This document shows positions 1 to 12,987 of a stretch of DNA of 64,000 nucleotides, one piece after another. Numbering within the stretch: the stretch's first letter is position 1; each line of letters begins with the position of its first letter. The notes under the pieces were generated by a model. That model searched no databases. It worked only from the letters and a program-made list of their open reading frames with translations, and was not told the origin of the DNA. A program made the translations under genes and the position numbers. This DNA is from Pseudoxanthomonas kaohsiungensis (GTDB taxonomy: Bacteria; Pseudomonadota; Gammaproteobacteria; Xanthomonadales; Xanthomonadaceae), in the NCBI RefSeq assembly GCF_010211765.1, contig NZ_PDWO01000013.1, positions 53,525 through 117,524 of the forward strand, written 5' to 3'.

Positions 1-1
1 C

Positions 2-1632
2 CTCATCGTCGAGGACGACCGCACCCAGGCCCTGTTCGCGCAGAGCGTGCTGCACGGCGCCGGCATGAAGGCCGAGGTGCAGATGCAGCCGGACGGCGTG
101 ATCGATGCGATCGGCCGCTTCGACCCCGACCTCATCCTGATGGACCTGCACATGCCCGGCCTGGACGGCATGCGCCTGACCACCCTGATCCGGCAGCAGC
201 CGGAGTTCCAGCTGCTGCCGATCGTGTTCCTGACCGGCGACCCGGATCCGGAACGCCAGTTCGAAGTGCTCGAGAGCGGGGCCGATGATTTCCTGACCAA
301 GCCGATCCGGCCGCGCCACCTCATCGCCGCGGTATCCAACCGCATCCAGCGCTCGCGGGCGCAGCAGCGCCAGCCGTCGCCGCAGGCCAGCGCGGTGCTG
401 CGCAGCCACCCGGAAACCGGACTGGCCACGCGCGGCTGGTTGCTGCAGCAGGTCGACGAAGCCTTGCGCGCAGGTGCCAGCGGCGGCCTGTTCTTCATCG
501 AGATCGCCAGCGCCCTGGGGTTGCGCGAGCGCTACGGCTATGCGGCCTTCGAGCGCCTCATGGCCCAGGCCGGCATGTGCCTGGCGCGGATCGACGCGAG
601 CGCGCCCCTGGCCCGCCTCAACGACAACAGTTTCCTCGCCCTGGCCCGCGGGCTGGACGAATCGGCGCTCGAATCCCATGCGCAACGCCTGCGCGCAGGC
701 CTGGCCGAACATGGCTTCGCCGTACGCGAGGACGAACAGGTGCAGCTGCGCAGCGCGGTCGGCTATACCGCGCTTTCCCTCGGATTCGAGGACGCCGGCT
801 CGGCGCTGGAGGCGACCGAGCGCAGCGCGCTGCAGGCGCGCCTGCACAGCGAAGGCGTGGCCGCCTACGTGCCGCCCAGCGACACCGAGGCGCAGGAGCG
901 CCTGGCCCTGCTCGAAGGCCAGCTGGAGCTGGCCTACCAGCCGATCGTGGCCGTGGCCGGCAACGAACAGGCCCAGTACCAGGTGCTGCTGCGCCTGCGC
1001 CGGCCCGATGGCACCCTGCTGTCCGCCGGCCAGGTCGTGCCGGCCGCGGAGGCCAGCGGCCGCATCGCCGACCTCGACCAGCAGGTGATGGAGCACGCGC
1101 TGGACATGATCGCGCAGCGCGGCGCCGAAGGCCGGCCGTTGCGCCTGTTCGTCTCGCAGTCGCCGAGGACGCTGGCCCGCGAAGCCTTCGCCGACTGGCT
1201 GCTGCAGACGATCGCGCAGCGCGGGATCGACGGCACCTCGGTGGTGATCGACCTGCGCCTGGGCGACGCGCTGATCCACAGCGTGACCCTGGGCGAATTC
1301 TGCCGCCGGCTGATGGCAGCCGGGGTGCAGTTCTGCCTGAGCCAGTTCGAGCCCGGGACCGAGGCCGACGCCCTGCTCAACCAGTTGCCGCTGGGCTACG
1401 TGCGCATGGCCGCCCGCTTCGCCGGCGCCCATGCCGACGCCACCCTGCGCGACCAGTTGCGCGGCGTCATCGACCAGGCCCATCGCCTGGGCCTGCAGGT
1501 GATCGGGCAGCAGATCGAGGATCCGCAGGCCGCCGCGGCGATGTGGATGGGCGGCATCGACTACATCCAGGGCAACCTGGTCAGCTCGGTGGGCAGCGAA
1601 CTGGACTTCGATTTCCAGAACGCGGTGCTGTG

Positions 1633-1633
<1 letters not shown>
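2..1633 (+). CDS. Receiver-GGDEF-EAL-like signalling protein with degenerate catalytic domains (5' partial)
   Basis: The frame is open from base 2 (LIVEDDRTQ...), so the true start lies before the window. A CheY-like receiver domain comes first, with the acidic pair EDD, the phospho-acceptor Asp in LILMDLHMP, the conserved Thr in FLTGD and Lys in FLTKP. A GGDEF-like region follows (roughly bases 420-860) but has no GGDEF signature. An EAL-like region (about 900-1600) retains the fold pattern (AYQPIVAV) but has QVLLR where EAL would be and lacks the DDFGTG loop (SQFEPGT instead). The protein is therefore probably a phosphorylation-responsive c-di-GMP or protein-binding effector rather than an enzyme. 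Its stop overlaps the ATG of the next kinase gene by one base, so the two are probably co-translated partners. Confidence 0.85.
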
Positions 1634-4229
<2,596 letters not shown>

Positions 4230-4257
<28 letters not shown>

Positions 4258-4700
4258 TTCGGTTCGCCGATCCGGCCGATCAGGTCGAGCTGGGTTTCCA
4301 GCCAGTCCACGTGCTCCTCCTCGGAATCGAGGATCTTCACGAACAGCTGCCGGCTGACGTAGTCCCCGATCGAATCGGCGTGTGCGATGGCCTCGCGCAG
4401 CAACGGCAGCGCCTCCATTTCCAGGGCGAGGTCGCACTCGAGCAGCTCGCGCGGCGTCTCGCCGATGCGCAGCTTGCCCAGCGCCTGGAAGTTGGGCAGG
4501 CCTTCGAGGAACAGGATCCGCTCCGACAGCCAGTCGGCGTGCTTCATCTCCTCGATCGATTCCTTGTACTCGTGCTCGGCCAACTCCTTCAGGCCCCAGT
4601 TCTTCAGCATCTTGGCGTGCAGGAAGTACTGGTTGATCGCGGTGAGCTCGTTGTAGAGCGCCTTGTTGAGGTATTCGATGACCTTGGCGTCGCCTTTCAT
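4230..4700 (-). CDS. bfr: Bacterioferritin
   Basis: 156 aa, the normal bacterioferritin length. The start MKGDAKV is preceded by an AGGAG motif; the frame is open further upstream but that extension does not resemble the family. Ferroxidase di-iron ligands are visible: Glu18 in the first helix, Glu51 and His54 in EEMKH, Glu94, and Glu127 and His130 in SEEEH. Met52 is the haem-bridging ligand position. The protein forms a 24-mer that oxidises Fe2+ and stores the mineral in the cytoplasm. bfd, which releases the iron, lies immediately upstream on the same strand (about 106 bp gap). Confidence 0.96.
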
Positions 4701-4806
4701 CGGGCTGCGCTCCTGCTGCCGGAAACCGCGCGCACTGTATCGCGCCGCGGGCGGCGGCGAAGTAACGCGAATCGTGTTCATTCCGGCGCGATCGCCGGGG
4801 CTGCCC

Positions 4807-5004
4807 TCAGGCGGCGCAGGCCAGTACCGGCAACGGCAGCTCGGCCTGCATCTGCGCGATCATGTCGGCGGCCATATCCAGGCACGAACCGCAGTTGGCG
4901 CCGCAGCCGGTGCGCATGGTCAACTCGCCGATGCTGCCGCAACCGTTGTCCACGGCTTCGCGGATCTGGCGATCGGTGACTCCGTTGCAGAGGCAGACGT
5001 ACAC
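4807..5004 (-). CDS. bfd: Bacterioferritin-associated ferredoxin
   Basis: 65 aa with a GTG start. It has the Bfd [2Fe-2S] pattern: CLC near the N terminus, then CGANCGSC. Bfd donates electrons to the bacterioferritin haem so that stored iron can leave as Fe2+. A Fur-box-like sequence lies about 40 bp upstream, fitting derepression under iron starvation. The ribosome-binding site before the GTG is weak. bfr follows downstream on the same strand. Confidence 0.92.
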   Translation of the reverse strand: MYVCLCNGVTDRQIREAVDNGCGSIGELTMRTGCGANCGSCLDMAADMIAQMQAELPLPVLACAA

Positions 5005-5044
5005 GGGCGGGAACCGGCTGGAGCGATGGTGTCATTCCAGCAAG

Positions 5045-5064
5045 AATGAGAATGGTTGTCAATT
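5045..5064 (-). promoter_or_regulatory. Fur-box-like operator upstream of bfd
   Basis: The stretch AATGAGAATGGTTGTCAATT resembles the classic Fur box (AATGAGAAT then an imperfect inverted half). It sits about 41-60 bp before the bfd start in an unusually AT-rich spot for this genome. bfd is a known Fur target in many proteobacteria. The right half is imperfect, so this is probable rather than certain. Confidence 0.6.
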
Positions 5065-5104
5065 AAGAGGGGGTCGCATCGCTGCCCGTCTCCCCAGCCG
5101 CCAT

Positions 5105-5704
5105 TCAGCCCGATGAACGCCGTCCCCGCGAACCGTTCGGCCTGCGCCGCGGACGGTCATGGCCGGCGCTGCTGCCCGGCAGCCACGCCTGCTGGGCGGC
5201 GGCCGGCATCTGCCGGAGCGAGGCGCCCACACCCTCGGCGAGCGGCGCCAGGTGGCGCAGGGCGCGGGCATAGACGCCGCGCTTGAAGGTCACCACGTGC
5301 TCGACCGGGTACCAGAAGTCGACCCAGCGCCAGTGGTCGAACTCCGGCGTATCGGTCGCGTCGAGCCGGACCTGGGATTCCTCGCCGACCAGGCGCAGCA
5401 GGAACCAGACCTGCTTCTGGCCGATGCACAACGGCCCGTCCCCGCCGCGGCGGATCGCCCGGCCCGGCAGGCGATAGCGCAGCCAGCCCGGCGTGGCGCC
5501 GAGCAGTTCGACGTGCTCGGGCAACAGCCCGGTCTCCTCCTGCAGCTCCCGGTACATGGCCTCGGTCGGGGTCTCGTCGCTGCGCATGCCCCCCTGCGGG
5601 AACTGCCAGCCGTCCCGGCGCACGCGGCGCGCCCAGAACACCTGCCCGTCCGGGCGCATTAGCACGATGCCGACGTTCGGCCTGTATCCGTCCGGATCGA
5701 TCAC
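5105..5704 (-). CDS. rppH: RNA 5'-pyrophosphohydrolase (Nudix)
   Basis: 199 aa from the GTG at 5702-5704, giving the family N terminus [20 protein letters not shown] stands 8 bases upstream. The Nudix box is intact: [23 protein letters not shown] carries the G-x5-E-x7-REUxEExGU pattern. RppH removes pyrophosphate from 5'-triphosphorylated mRNA, which triggers 5'-end-dependent decay by RNase E. The C-terminal tail past about residue 160 is Arg/Gly/Pro-rich and variable in the family. It is divergent from the downstream tRNA. Confidence 0.93.
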   Translation of the reverse strand: MIDPDGYRPNVGIVLMRPDGQVFWARRVRRDGWQFPQGGMRSDETPTEAMYRELQEETGLLPEHVELLGATPGWLRYRLPGRAIRRGGDGPLCIGQKQVWFLLRLVGEESQVRLDATDTPEFDHWRWVDFWYPVEHVVTFKRGVYARALRHLAPLAEGVGASLRQMPAAAQQAWLPGSSAGHDRPRRRPNGSRGRRSSG

Positions 5705-5770
5705 GATGCGGACTCCCAATTCGACTGGCTTGGACTGTGCCACGGGGCCGACGGGCCGACAAGCGCCGGA

Positions 5771-5799
5771 TTGACAGCCGGCCGGCGAAGGTGAAGAAT
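5771..5799 (+). promoter_or_regulatory. Sigma-70 promoter of tRNA-Met
   Basis: A perfect -35 hexamer TTGACA (5771-5776), a 17-bp spacer and AAGAAT (5794-5799) as -10. The predicted start is about 5806, ten bases before the mature tRNA 5' end. It is one of the few clear housekeeping promoters in the window. Confidence 0.75.
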
Positions 5800-5815
5800 T
5801 CGCGGTTCTCCGCGA

Positions 5816-5892
5816 GGCTATGTAGCTCAGCCGGTTAGAGCACAGCACTCATAATGCTGGGGTCGGTGGTTCGAGTCCACCCATAGCCACCA
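5816..5892 (+). tRNA. tRNA-Met (CAT anticodon, elongator type)
   Basis: 77 nt with encoded CCA. The acceptor stem GGCTATG pairs with CATAGCC, the discriminator is A, the D arm contains AGCTCAGCCGG, the T arm contains GGTTCGAGTCC, and the anticodon loop reads CTCATAA. The body matches elongator tRNA-Met closely. A tRNA-Ile2 (CAT, lysidine-modified) is the alternative but fits less well. Confidence 0.95.
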
Positions 5893-5906
5893 TGCGGAAA
5901 CCACGG

Positions 5907-5932
5907 AAAACCCCGCCAGCGCGGGGTTTTTT
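5907..5932 (+). terminator. Rho-independent terminator of tRNA-Met
   Basis: AAAACCCCGC, loop CAGC, GCGGGGTTTT, then TT: a 10-bp stem with a T run, 14 bases past the tRNA CCA end. The A/T-flanked stem could also terminate the converging amidohydrolase gene. Confidence 0.9.
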
Positions 5933-5948
5933 GTTGCCCGGCCGCGGC

Positions 5949-7337
5949 CTAGAGCGTGTCCTTGTAGACCACGCCGTCCTTCATGATCACCTTGAAGCTC
6001 TGCTCGGGCCGGGCGACCAGCGAGATGTCCGCGGTCGGGTCGCCGTCGACCAGCAACAGGTCGGCCAGCGCGCCTTCCTCGACCACACCGATGGTGCCCG
6101 GGTAGGGATTGCGCTTGCCGCTCAGCTGCAGCAGCTCGCCGTTGGTGCCGGTGGCCATGACCAGGGCCTCGGCGGGGGTGTACCAGCGGGTGAGGCTGGC
6201 CAGGATCGCCCCCTGTTGCGTGGCCAGCGCCGCGGAGAACAGCACGTCGGTGCCCCACGCGGTCTTGAGCTTGTGCTTCCTCGCCAGCTCGTAGGCGTGG
6301 TTGTTGCCGGTGAATACCTCCTCGAACTTGGCCCGCTCCTCCGAACCCGGCGGAAAGGCGTTGCCCAGCTCGACCGGGAACGGCTGGATGCTCAGCCATA
6401 TCCCGCGTTGCGCCATCAACCGGGCAGTGGCGTCGTCCATCAGGCTGCCGTGCTCGATGACCTTAACGCCCGCCTCGACCGCTTCGCGCACGGCCGCGGC
6501 CGTGTAGGCGTGCAGGGTGACGTAGGTCCCCCAGTTGCCGGCCGCCTCCACCGCCGCGCGCAGTTCCGCCGGGGTGAAGGTGATCGCGTCGAGCGGGCTG
6601 TGCGGCGAGGACACGCCGCCGCCGGCGGTCAGCTTGATCTGCGCGGCACCGCGCATCAGCTGCTCGCGCACGCGCATGCGCACCTCGTCGGGGCTGTCGG
6701 CGATGGCGGTGTCGCCTTCCAGGTCGGTCGAGCCCGGGACGCCCATCGTGCGCGGCAGGTCGCTGGCCTGGCGGAAGTCGCCGTGGCCGCTGGTCACGCT
6801 GATCATCGCCCCCGACGCATAGATGCGCGGGCCGGGCAGCACGCCCTCGTCCACCGCCTGCTTCAGGCCGAAGGAATTGCCGCCGACGTCGCGCACGCTG
6901 GTGAAGCCGCGCATCAGGGTGCGGGTGGATTCGGCGGCGGCGATCGCGGTCAGGTAGCGCTGGTCGCCGTTGAGGATCGCACCCAGCGAAGGGGCAGCCA
7001 TCATGCTGTGCCAGTGCGCATCGATCAGGCCGGGCATGAGCACCCGGCCGCCGCCGTCGATCACCCGGCTCGCCGGCTCGGACGCGAGTGCGGCACCGAT
7101 GCGTTCGATCCTGTTGCCGCGCACCAGCACGTCGCCGGGTGCGGATACCCGCCCAGTCCTACCGTCGAAGACCCGCACGTTGCGGAACAGCACCGATCCG
7201 GGCGCTTGCGCCGCCGGGGTGCCAGCCGCCTGCGCCGCGGTGGCGAGGGAATGGTCATGCGCACGGACACTGCCTGCCGCCAGGCCGGCGACGAGGAAAA
7301 CCAATGCGACGACCAGCGGGCGCGAACGGTATTCCAT
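5949..7337 (-). CDS. Exported metal-dependent amidohydrolase
   Basis: 462 aa. An N-terminal signal peptide (MEYRSRPLVVALVFLVAGLAAG...VRA) indicates export. The amidohydrolase core has an N-terminal beta-sandwich strand (VLFRNVRVFDGRTG), the metal-binding HxH in PGLIDAHWHS, the His in YVTLHAYTAA, the His in KVIEHGS and the catalytic Asp in WGTDVL. The C terminus closes the sandwich (GALADLLLVDGDP). The family resembles imidazolonepropionase/prolidase-type enzymes (COG1228) that hydrolyse cyclic or N-acylated amides. The substrate cannot be read from the sequence. It converges with tRNA-Met and stands alone. Confidence 0.88.
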   Translation of the reverse strand: MEYRSRPLVVALVFLVAGLAAGSVRAHDHSLATAAQAAGTPAAQAPGSVLFRNVRVFDGRTGRVSAPGDVLVRGNRIERIGAALASEPASRVIDGGGRVLMPGLIDAHWHSMMAAPSLGAILNGDQRYLTAIAAAESTRTLMRGFTSVRDVGGNSFGLKQAVDEGVLPGPRIYASGAMISVTSGHGDFRQASDLPRTMGVPGSTDLEGDTAIADSPDEVRMRVREQLMRGAAQIKLTAGGGVSSPHSPLDAITFTPAELRAAVEAAGNWGTYVTLHAYTAAAVREAVEAGVKVIEHGSLMDDATARLMAQRGIWLSIQPFPVELGNAFPPGSEERAKFEEVFTGNNHAYELARKHKLKTAWGTDVLFSAALATQQGAILASLTRWYTPAEALVMATGTNGELLQLSGKRNPYPGTIGVVEEGALADLLLVDGDPTADISLVARPEQSFKVIMKDGVVYKDTL

Positions 7338-7399
7338 GACATCTCCGCGACAAGGAGGGCAAGGCGATCATGTCACATCTCCATGCCCGCAGAGGCCGC

Positions 7400-8914
7400 C
7401 TACTTGATGAAGTCATACTTGAGCGACGTCTGCAGCCGGAACGCGTCGCCATCCGTTCCGTCCTGCTGCTGGAGCTTGCCGTAGACCAGCTCCAGGCCCC
7501 AGCTCCAGCTGGGCAGCGGCGCATAGATCAGGTTGGCCGCGGCGTAGTCGCTGCGGCGGAACGCGTCCGGCGCCAGCGCATCGCTCCGGTCCAGGTACAG
7601 CCGGCCCCAGGCCAGGGTCGAGCGCCAGTGCGCGTTCCATGGATGGCCGTACCCGATCCAGCCGCCCCATTCGTCGAGCAGCGCAAGCGAACCGTCGTCC
7701 ACCACCGCGTCCAGCCCGATGCCGCCCAGGTCGCCGACATAGGTGGCGATCCCGCGGCCACCGACCGCGCCCCAGGTGATGTAGTTGCCCGCCTCCGCGC
7801 CCCAGGCGCCGCTGACGGTCAATCCGCCGGCCAGGGCCTCGTCGCTGGCCGCGTCGTCGCGCCATGCAAGCTGGCGCACCACCGCACCCACCTGCATGTG
7901 CCCACTCGCTCCTTCGTGGCGAGCGGCGAAGACCACGTTGGGCGCGGTCGTCCGCGCCCCGCCCGCGGCGGCCGTGATCTCCGGTGGCGCATGTTCCAGC
8001 GCGAACACCAGCTGGTTGCCGTTGGACAGCGGCACGTACTGGCGGACGCTGGCCAGGCGCGCGAACGGGACCGCGCCCGGGCCGGCGAAATCGAGCGTGT
8101 CGGGCCCTGAGTCCAGGTCGAGGAACGCCGAGAACCCGTAGCCGACATAGGTATTGCCCAGCTGGCCCCAGGCGTGGCGCAGGTTGTAGCCATACGAGCC
8201 GCCGGATCCGTAGAAGTCGTTCTGCAGCACGAAGCGCAGCCAGCCGTAGTCGGTCTGCCGGCGCGCCTCCACCGTGAAGCGGGTCTGGCGCGCGTGCATG
8301 TTGAAGCTGTGGTCGCCGCTCTGCGCGCCCGCCGGGATGGTCGAGGTGATGAACTGGTCGCTGTCGCCGGCATCATCGGTGTCGACCATGGCGTCCAGTT
8401 TGGCGTATCCGCTCAGGCGCAACCACGTCGAAGTGCCGCGCACGGGGAAGAATCCCTCCTGCCCGTCATCGCCAGGGGCCAGTTCGTTGTCCACCCGCGA
8501 GGTCGCCAGCTCGTCCTCGCTGAAGGAGGGATGGGCGGGCAACAGCGATTGCTCCGGAACCGGCATCGGCACCGGTTCCGGCGGAGCATGGGTGGGCGCG
8601 GCAGCTGCCATCGCCTGCGGCCGCGGCGGTGGTTCCGCTGCCGGTGGCATCGCGGCCGTCACCGCCACGCCCGCGCCTGCGGATGGCGGCATCGCCTGCG
8701 ATGACCCCGGAACCGCGGACGCGGGTGTCGAAGCGGCCGGTACCGGGCGCTCGGCTTCAAGCACTTCGATCCTCCGCACCAGCCGGTCGACCGTCTGCCG
8801 CAGCCGCTCGATCTCCGCGTCGCGCTCGTCGTCGGTCTTCTGCGCCTGCGCGGGCAGTGCGAACGAGAACGCCAGCAGCCAGGCCACCCCTGCCGCAACC
8901 CGAGCCTTGCGCAT
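7400..8914 (-). CDS. DcaP-like trimeric outer-membrane porin
   Basis: 504 aa. The start MRKARVAAG gives a clear signal peptide ending AQA; the longer open frame upstream is not signal-like. After the signal comes a short coiled coil (DDERDAEIERLRQTVDRLVRRIEVLEAE) and a Pro/Ala-rich linker to about residue 130. The beta-barrel follows, beginning with LSGYAKLDAMVDT and containing the family-typical stretch RQTDYGWLRFVLQNDFYG. The protein ends in a barrel strand with terminal FIK. DcaP-family porins admit small, often negatively charged substrates. It lies 95 bp downstream of napC on the same strand, so read-through from nap is possible, but no functional link is proven. Confidence 0.85.
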   Translation of the reverse strand: MRKARVAAGVAWLLAFSFALPAQAQKTDDERDAEIERLRQTVDRLVRRIEVLEAERPVPAASTPASAVPGSSQAMPPSAGAGVAVTAAMPPAAEPPPRPQAMAAAAPTHAPPEPVPMPVPEQSLLPAHPSFSEDELATSRVDNELAPGDDGQEGFFPVRGTSTWLRLSGYAKLDAMVDTDDAGDSDQFITSTIPAGAQSGDHSFNMHARQTRFTVEARRQTDYGWLRFVLQNDFYGSGGSYGYNLRHAWGQLGNTYVGYGFSAFLDLDSGPDTLDFAGPGAVPFARLASVRQYVPLSNGNQLVFALEHAPPEITAAAGGARTTAPNVVFAARHEGASGHMQVGAVVRQLAWRDDAASDEALAGGLTVSGAWGAEAGNYITWGAVGGRGIATYVGDLGGIGLDAVVDDGSLALLDEWGGWIGYGHPWNAHWRSTLAWGRLYLDRSDALAPDAFRRSDYAAANLIYAPLPSWSWGLELVYGKLQQQDGTDGDAFRLQTSLKYDFIK

Positions 8915-9009
8915 GCTCCACCTCCCTGCTGGCCGCGGACGCACGCGGCCTTCGCCGCGCCTTCCACGGCGCCAAGCCACCACGTGGCACGGGCGTGTAC
9001 GCTCCGGCC

Positions 9010-9609
9010 CTATCCTTGCGGCACGCCAGCCATGTTGGGCAGCTGGTGGGCGATGCCCTTGTGGCAATCGATGCAGGTGCGCTCACCGGTGCCCAGCCAC
9101 AGCCGGTGGATCCGCGCGGCGCGCGGGCTCTGCCGGGTCAGGTCCATCGAATCGAAGTCATGGCAGTTGCGGCACTCCAGCGAATCGTTGGCCTTGAGCC
9201 GCGACCATTCGTGCGTGGCCAGCACCAGGCGCTCGTCGAGGAACTTCTCGCGCGTATTGATGGTGCCGAAGATCTTGCCCCAGACCTCCTTGGACGCCTG
9301 CATCTTGCGCGCGATCTTGTCGGTCCAGTTGTGCGGCACGTGGCAGTCCGGGCAGGTGGCGCGCACGCCGGAACGATTGGTGTAGTGGATCGTGCCCTTC
9401 AGCTCCTGGAAGACGTTGTCGCGCATCTCGTGGCAGCTGGTGCAGAACTCCTCGGTGTTGGTGGCCTCCAGCGCGGTGTTGAAGCCGCCCCAGAACATCA
9501 CCCCGGCGACGAAGCCGGCCACGGTCAGGAAGCCCAGGCTGTAGTAGCGGCTGGGCGAACGCAAGGTCCGCCAGAACCCCAGGGCGTGCCGCTTGGTCCA
9601 TGCCCACAT
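9010..9609 (-). CDS. napC: NapC/NirT-type membrane tetrahaem c cytochrome
   Basis: 199 aa. One N-terminal membrane anchor (about residues 23-43, [19 protein letters not shown]) is followed by four haem c motifs: CTSCH, CPDCH, CRNCH and CIDCH. NapC oxidises membrane quinol and passes electrons to NapB and NapA in the periplasm. It is the last gene of napEFDABC; napB ends 3 bp upstream of its start. No napGH is present here, so NapC is the only visible quinol link. Confidence 0.96.
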   Translation of the reverse strand: MWAWTKRHALGFWRTLRSPSRYYSLGFLTVAGFVAGVMFWGGFNTALEATNTEEFCTSCHEMRDNVFQELKGTIHYTNRSGVRATCPDCHVPHNWTDKIARKMQASKEVWGKIFGTINTREKFLDERLVLATHEWSRLKANDSLECRNCHDFDSMDLTRQSPRAARIHRLWLGTGERTCIDCHKGIAHQLPNMAGVPQG

Positions 9610-9612
9610 GGC

Positions 9613-10179
9613 TCACTGCCCTCCCGGCGGCGGCTCGGCGGCCAGGACGGTATCGATGTCCTTGAAGCCGTTGGCCACCAGGGTCGGCGCGTCGGTCTGG
9701 ACGACGTGGCACTGGCTGCAGAAGTAGCGCCTGGGCGACACCGTCGCCAGGAACTGGTCGTCGCGGTCCATGTAGTGGGTCACGCTGACCGGTGGCGCCT
9801 GGAAGGTCGCGGCATTGGCGCGCGCGTGGCACAGCATGCAGCGGTTGCTGTTCTTGTCGACCTGGTAGCCATCGATGGTGTGCGGGATGGTCGGCGGCTG
9901 CATCGGGTAGTTGCGCACCCGGCGGATGTCGGTGTTCTGCACCCGCGCCATCGGTGGCGGATGGCCTTCCTGGTTGACCGGGACGCCGCGGCGCAGCGCA
10001 TCGATCTCGCTGCCGCCGGGGATGAAGATGGCCCGCGCGTCCACCGGCGTGGAGGTGGCGGCCGATGCCTGCACCGGTGCCGGGCGCTTGAGGCCGCCGA
10101 ACATCCAGCCGGCGGCGAATGCCAGCACCGACAGCAGGGCGACCAGGGCGACCGCGACGATCAGGGGTTTGTTGCGCAT
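9613..10179 (-). CDS. napB: Nitrate reductase dihaem cytochrome subunit
   Basis: 188 aa. An uncleaved-looking or cleavable N-terminal hydrophobic segment (residues 5-29) is followed by the NapB signature region NYPMQPPTIPH and two haem motifs, CMLCH and CSQCH. NapB accepts electrons from NapC and delivers them to NapA. It starts 10 bp after the napA stop. Confidence 0.96.
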   Translation of the reverse strand: MRNKPLIVAVALVALLSVLAFAAGWMFGGLKRPAPVQASAATSTPVDARAIFIPGGSEIDALRRGVPVNQEGHPPPMARVQNTDIRRVRNYPMQPPTIPHTIDGYQVDKNSNRCMLCHARANAATFQAPPVSVTHYMDRDDQFLATVSPRRYFCSQCHVVQTDAPTLVANGFKDIDTVLAAEPPPGGQ

Positions 10180-10189
10180 GGCATGCCTC

Positions 10190-12685
10190 CTAGGCGATCA
10201 CGACCTTGCAGGCGCACTTCTTGTAGTCGGTCTGCTTGGAGATCGGGTCGGTCGCGTCGAGCGTGACCTTGTTGATCAGCTGGCCGGCGTCGAACCAGGG
10301 CACGAACACCATGCCCACCGGCATGCGGTTGCGCCCGCGCGTCTCCACCCGCGAGCGCATCTCGCCGCGCCGCGACACCACGCGCACCTCGTCGCCACGC
10401 TTGAGGCCCCGTGCGCGCGCATCATCCGGATTCATGAACACGACCGCCGCCGGGAACGAACGGTACAGCTCGGGAATGCGCATGGTCATCGAGCCGGAAT
10501 GCCAGTGCTCCAGCACGCGCCCGGTCACCAGCCACATGTCGTACTCGGCGTCGGGGGACTCGGCGGGTGGCTCGTACGGCAGCGCCCACACCACCGCGCG
10601 GTTGTCGGGGAAACCGTAGAACTTGTGGCCCTCGCCCGGCTTCACGTACGGGTCGGCGCCCTCGATGTAGCGCCGGCGCGTCTCCTTGCCGTCGACCACC
10701 GGCCAGCGCAGGCCATGGGCCTGGTGGTACATGTCGAACGGCGCCAGGTCGTGCCCGTGTCCACGCCCGAACGCGGCGTATTCCTCGAACAGGCCCTTCT
10801 GCACGTAGAAGCCGAAGGCTTCCGACTCCTGGTTCGCGTAGCCCTCCTCGATGTCCGACACCGGGTAGCGGTCGACGTTGCCGTTGCGGAACAGCACCTC
10901 GAACAGCGTCTTGCCCTTGAACGCGGGGTTGGCGGCCAGCAGTTCGGCCGGCCAGCACTCGTCGGTGGTGAAGCGCTTGGAGAACTCCATCAGCTGCCAC
11001 AGGTCGGACTTGGCCTCGCCGGGCGCGTCGACCAGCTGGTGCCAGAACTGGGTGCGACGTTCCGCATTCCCATAGGCGCCTTCCTTCTCCACCCACATCG
11101 CCGCGGGCAGGATCAGGTCGGCCGCCTGGCAGGTCACGGTCGGATAGGCGTCGGAGACGACGATGAAGTTGTCGGGGTTGCGGTAGCCCGGCCACGTCTC
11201 CTCGTACAGGTTCGCCGCCGCCTGCATGTTGTTGTTGACCTGCACCCAGTAGGCGTTGAGCTTGCCGTCGCGCAGCATCCGGTTCTGCTGCACGGCGTGG
11301 TAGCCGGGCTTGGGGTTGATCAGGCCGTGCGGGACCTTCCAGATCTCCTCGGCGTGCTTGCGGTGTTCGGGGTTGGCCACCAGCATGTCCGCCGGCAGGC
11401 GGTGGCTGAAGGTGCCGACCTCGCGCGCGGTGCCGCAGGCCGACGGCTGCCCCGTCAGCGAGAACGGGCTGTTGCCGGGCGTGGATATCTTCCCGGTCAG
11501 CAGGTGGATGTTGTAGACCATGTTGTTGGCCCACACCCCGCGGGTGTGCTGGTTGAAGCCCATGGTCCAGAACGAGGTGACCTTCACCTCCGGGTCGGCG
11601 TAGAGCTCGGCAAGCTGCTGCAGCCAGCCGCGCTCGACCCCGCTCATCTCGACGGCCTTGTCGAGCGTGTACGGCTTCACGAACTCGGCGAACTGCTCGA
11701 ACGTGATTGCTTCGCCGCCGCCCGGGTCGTCCGCGTTCTCGGCCGCCAGCTCCAGCGGGTGGTCCGGGCGCAGGCCGTAGCCGATGTCCTGGTTGCCGCG
11801 CTTGAAGTTCAGGCGGCTGTCGACGAAGGCCTTGTTGACCCTGCCGGTCTGGATGATGTGGTTGGCGATGTAGTTGAGGATGACCAGGTCGGTCTGCGGC
11901 TTGAACACGATCGGGATGTCGGCCAGCTCGAAGCTGCGGTGCTCGAACGTGGACATGACCGCGACCTTGACGTGCGGATGCGACAGCCGCCTGTCGGTGA
12001 CCCGGGTCCACAGGATCGGGTGCATCTCGGCCATGTTCGAGCCCCATAGCACGAACGCGTCGGCGGCCTCGATGTCGTCGTAGCAGCCCATCGGCTCGTC
12101 CATGCCGAAGGTGCGCATGAAGCCCATCACCGCCGAGGCCATGCAATGGCGCGCATTGGGATCGATGTGGTTGCTGCGGAAGCCGGCCTTCATCAGCTTG
12201 TTGGCGGCGTAGCCCTCCCAGATCGTCCACTGGCCGGAGCCGAACATGCCGATCGCATCGCCGCCCTTGGCCTTGAGCACTTTCTTGAACTGCTCGGCCA
12301 TCACGTCGAAAGCCTCCTCCCACTCCACCGGGGTGAAGTCGCCGTCCTTCGCGTAGACGCCGCCCTTTTTGCGCAGCAGCGGCTTGGTCAGGCGGTCCTC
12401 GCCGTACATGACCTTCGAGAGGAAGTAGCCCTTGACGCAGTTGATGCCGCGGTTGACCTCCGAATGCACGTCGCCGTGGGTGGCCACGACGCGGCCGTCG
12501 CGCACGGCCACGTTGACCCCGCAGCCGGTGCCGCAATAGCGGCAGGGCGCCTTGCTCCACTTCAGCGAGGTGAGGTCGCCCTCGGTGATGACGTTGCTGC
12601 CGCCACCGGGGAGCGGCAGGCCGGCGGCGGCCGCGGCGGTGGCGACGGCGCTGCTGCGGATGAAATCACGGCGTGTGGTGCTCAT
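10190..12685 (-). CDS. napA: Periplasmic nitrate reductase catalytic subunit
   Basis: 831 aa, the usual NapA size. A twin-arginine signal (RRDFIRS) directs folded export by Tat. The N-terminal [4Fe-4S] site is CRYCGTGCG plus the later Cys in GINCVKG. The molybdenum-ligating Cys is in [11 protein letters not shown] molybdopterin-dinucleotide-binding C-terminal domain follows. The enzyme reduces nitrate to nitrite in the periplasm. The ATG overlaps the napD stop (ATGA), coupling the chaperone and its substrate. Confidence 0.97.
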   Translation of the reverse strand: MSTTRRDFIRSSAVATAAAAAGLPLPGGGSNVITEGDLTSLKWSKAPCRYCGTGCGVNVAVRDGRVVATHGDVHSEVNRGINCVKGYFLSKVMYGEDRLTKPLLRKKGGVYAKDGDFTPVEWEEAFDVMAEQFKKVLKAKGGDAIGMFGSGQWTIWEGYAANKLMKAGFRSNHIDPNARHCMASAVMGFMRTFGMDEPMGCYDDIEAADAFVLWGSNMAEMHPILWTRVTDRRLSHPHVKVAVMSTFEHRSFELADIPIVFKPQTDLVILNYIANHIIQTGRVNKAFVDSRLNFKRGNQDIGYGLRPDHPLELAAENADDPGGGEAITFEQFAEFVKPYTLDKAVEMSGVERGWLQQLAELYADPEVKVTSFWTMGFNQHTRGVWANNMVYNIHLLTGKISTPGNSPFSLTGQPSACGTAREVGTFSHRLPADMLVANPEHRKHAEEIWKVPHGLINPKPGYHAVQQNRMLRDGKLNAYWVQVNNNMQAAANLYEETWPGYRNPDNFIVVSDAYPTVTCQAADLILPAAMWVEKEGAYGNAERRTQFWHQLVDAPGEAKSDLWQLMEFSKRFTTDECWPAELLAANPAFKGKTLFEVLFRNGNVDRYPVSDIEEGYANQESEAFGFYVQKGLFEEYAAFGRGHGHDLAPFDMYHQAHGLRWPVVDGKETRRRYIEGADPYVKPGEGHKFYGFPDNRAVVWALPYEPPAESPDAEYDMWLVTGRVLEHWHSGSMTMRIPELYRSFPAAVVFMNPDDARARGLKRGDEVRVVSRRGEMRSRVETRGRNRMPVGMVFVPWFDAGQLINKVTLDATDPISKQTDYKKCACKVVIA

Positions 12686-12987
12686 GCGGGTGTACTCGCG
12701 TCGGCAACGGGAAGGGGTTCGTCGAGGGCGTGGCCCGGCTCGGCGTGGTGGTAGACCAGCAGCACGTTCAGCACGCCGGGCACCTCCTTGAACTGGTCCA
12801 CGCGGTCCATCACCGCGTGGCGATCGGCGGACTCGCACAGCACGACGCTGCGGGTATCGCCGGGCACGGCAAGTTCTAGATCGGCATGCGCGGCGATCAT
12901 CGCCGCCAGCGCTGGCCCGGCGCCCTCGCGGTGCTGGACCACGAAGCTCGCGATATGGACTTCGTCGTCCCGGCCATTCGCCTTCAT
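12682..12987 (-). CDS. napD: NapA signal-peptide chaperone
   Basis: 101 aa, ferredoxin-like fold expected. The family motif [12 protein letters not shown] is near the N terminus. NapD binds the Tat signal of NapA and holds back export until the Mo cofactor is inserted. The start overlaps the napF stop and the stop overlaps the napA start, both as ATGA junctions. Confidence 0.93.
   Translation of the reverse strand: MKANGRDDEVHIASFVVQHREGAGPALAAMIAAHADLELAVPGDTRSVVLCESADRHAVMDRVDQFKEVPGVLNVLLVYHHAEPGHALDEPLPVADASTPA

Noticed and set aside
8915..9067. N-terminal extension of the porin to 9067
   Set aside because: The extension is Arg-rich and would bury the signal peptide; MRKARVAAG at 8914 is the sensible start.
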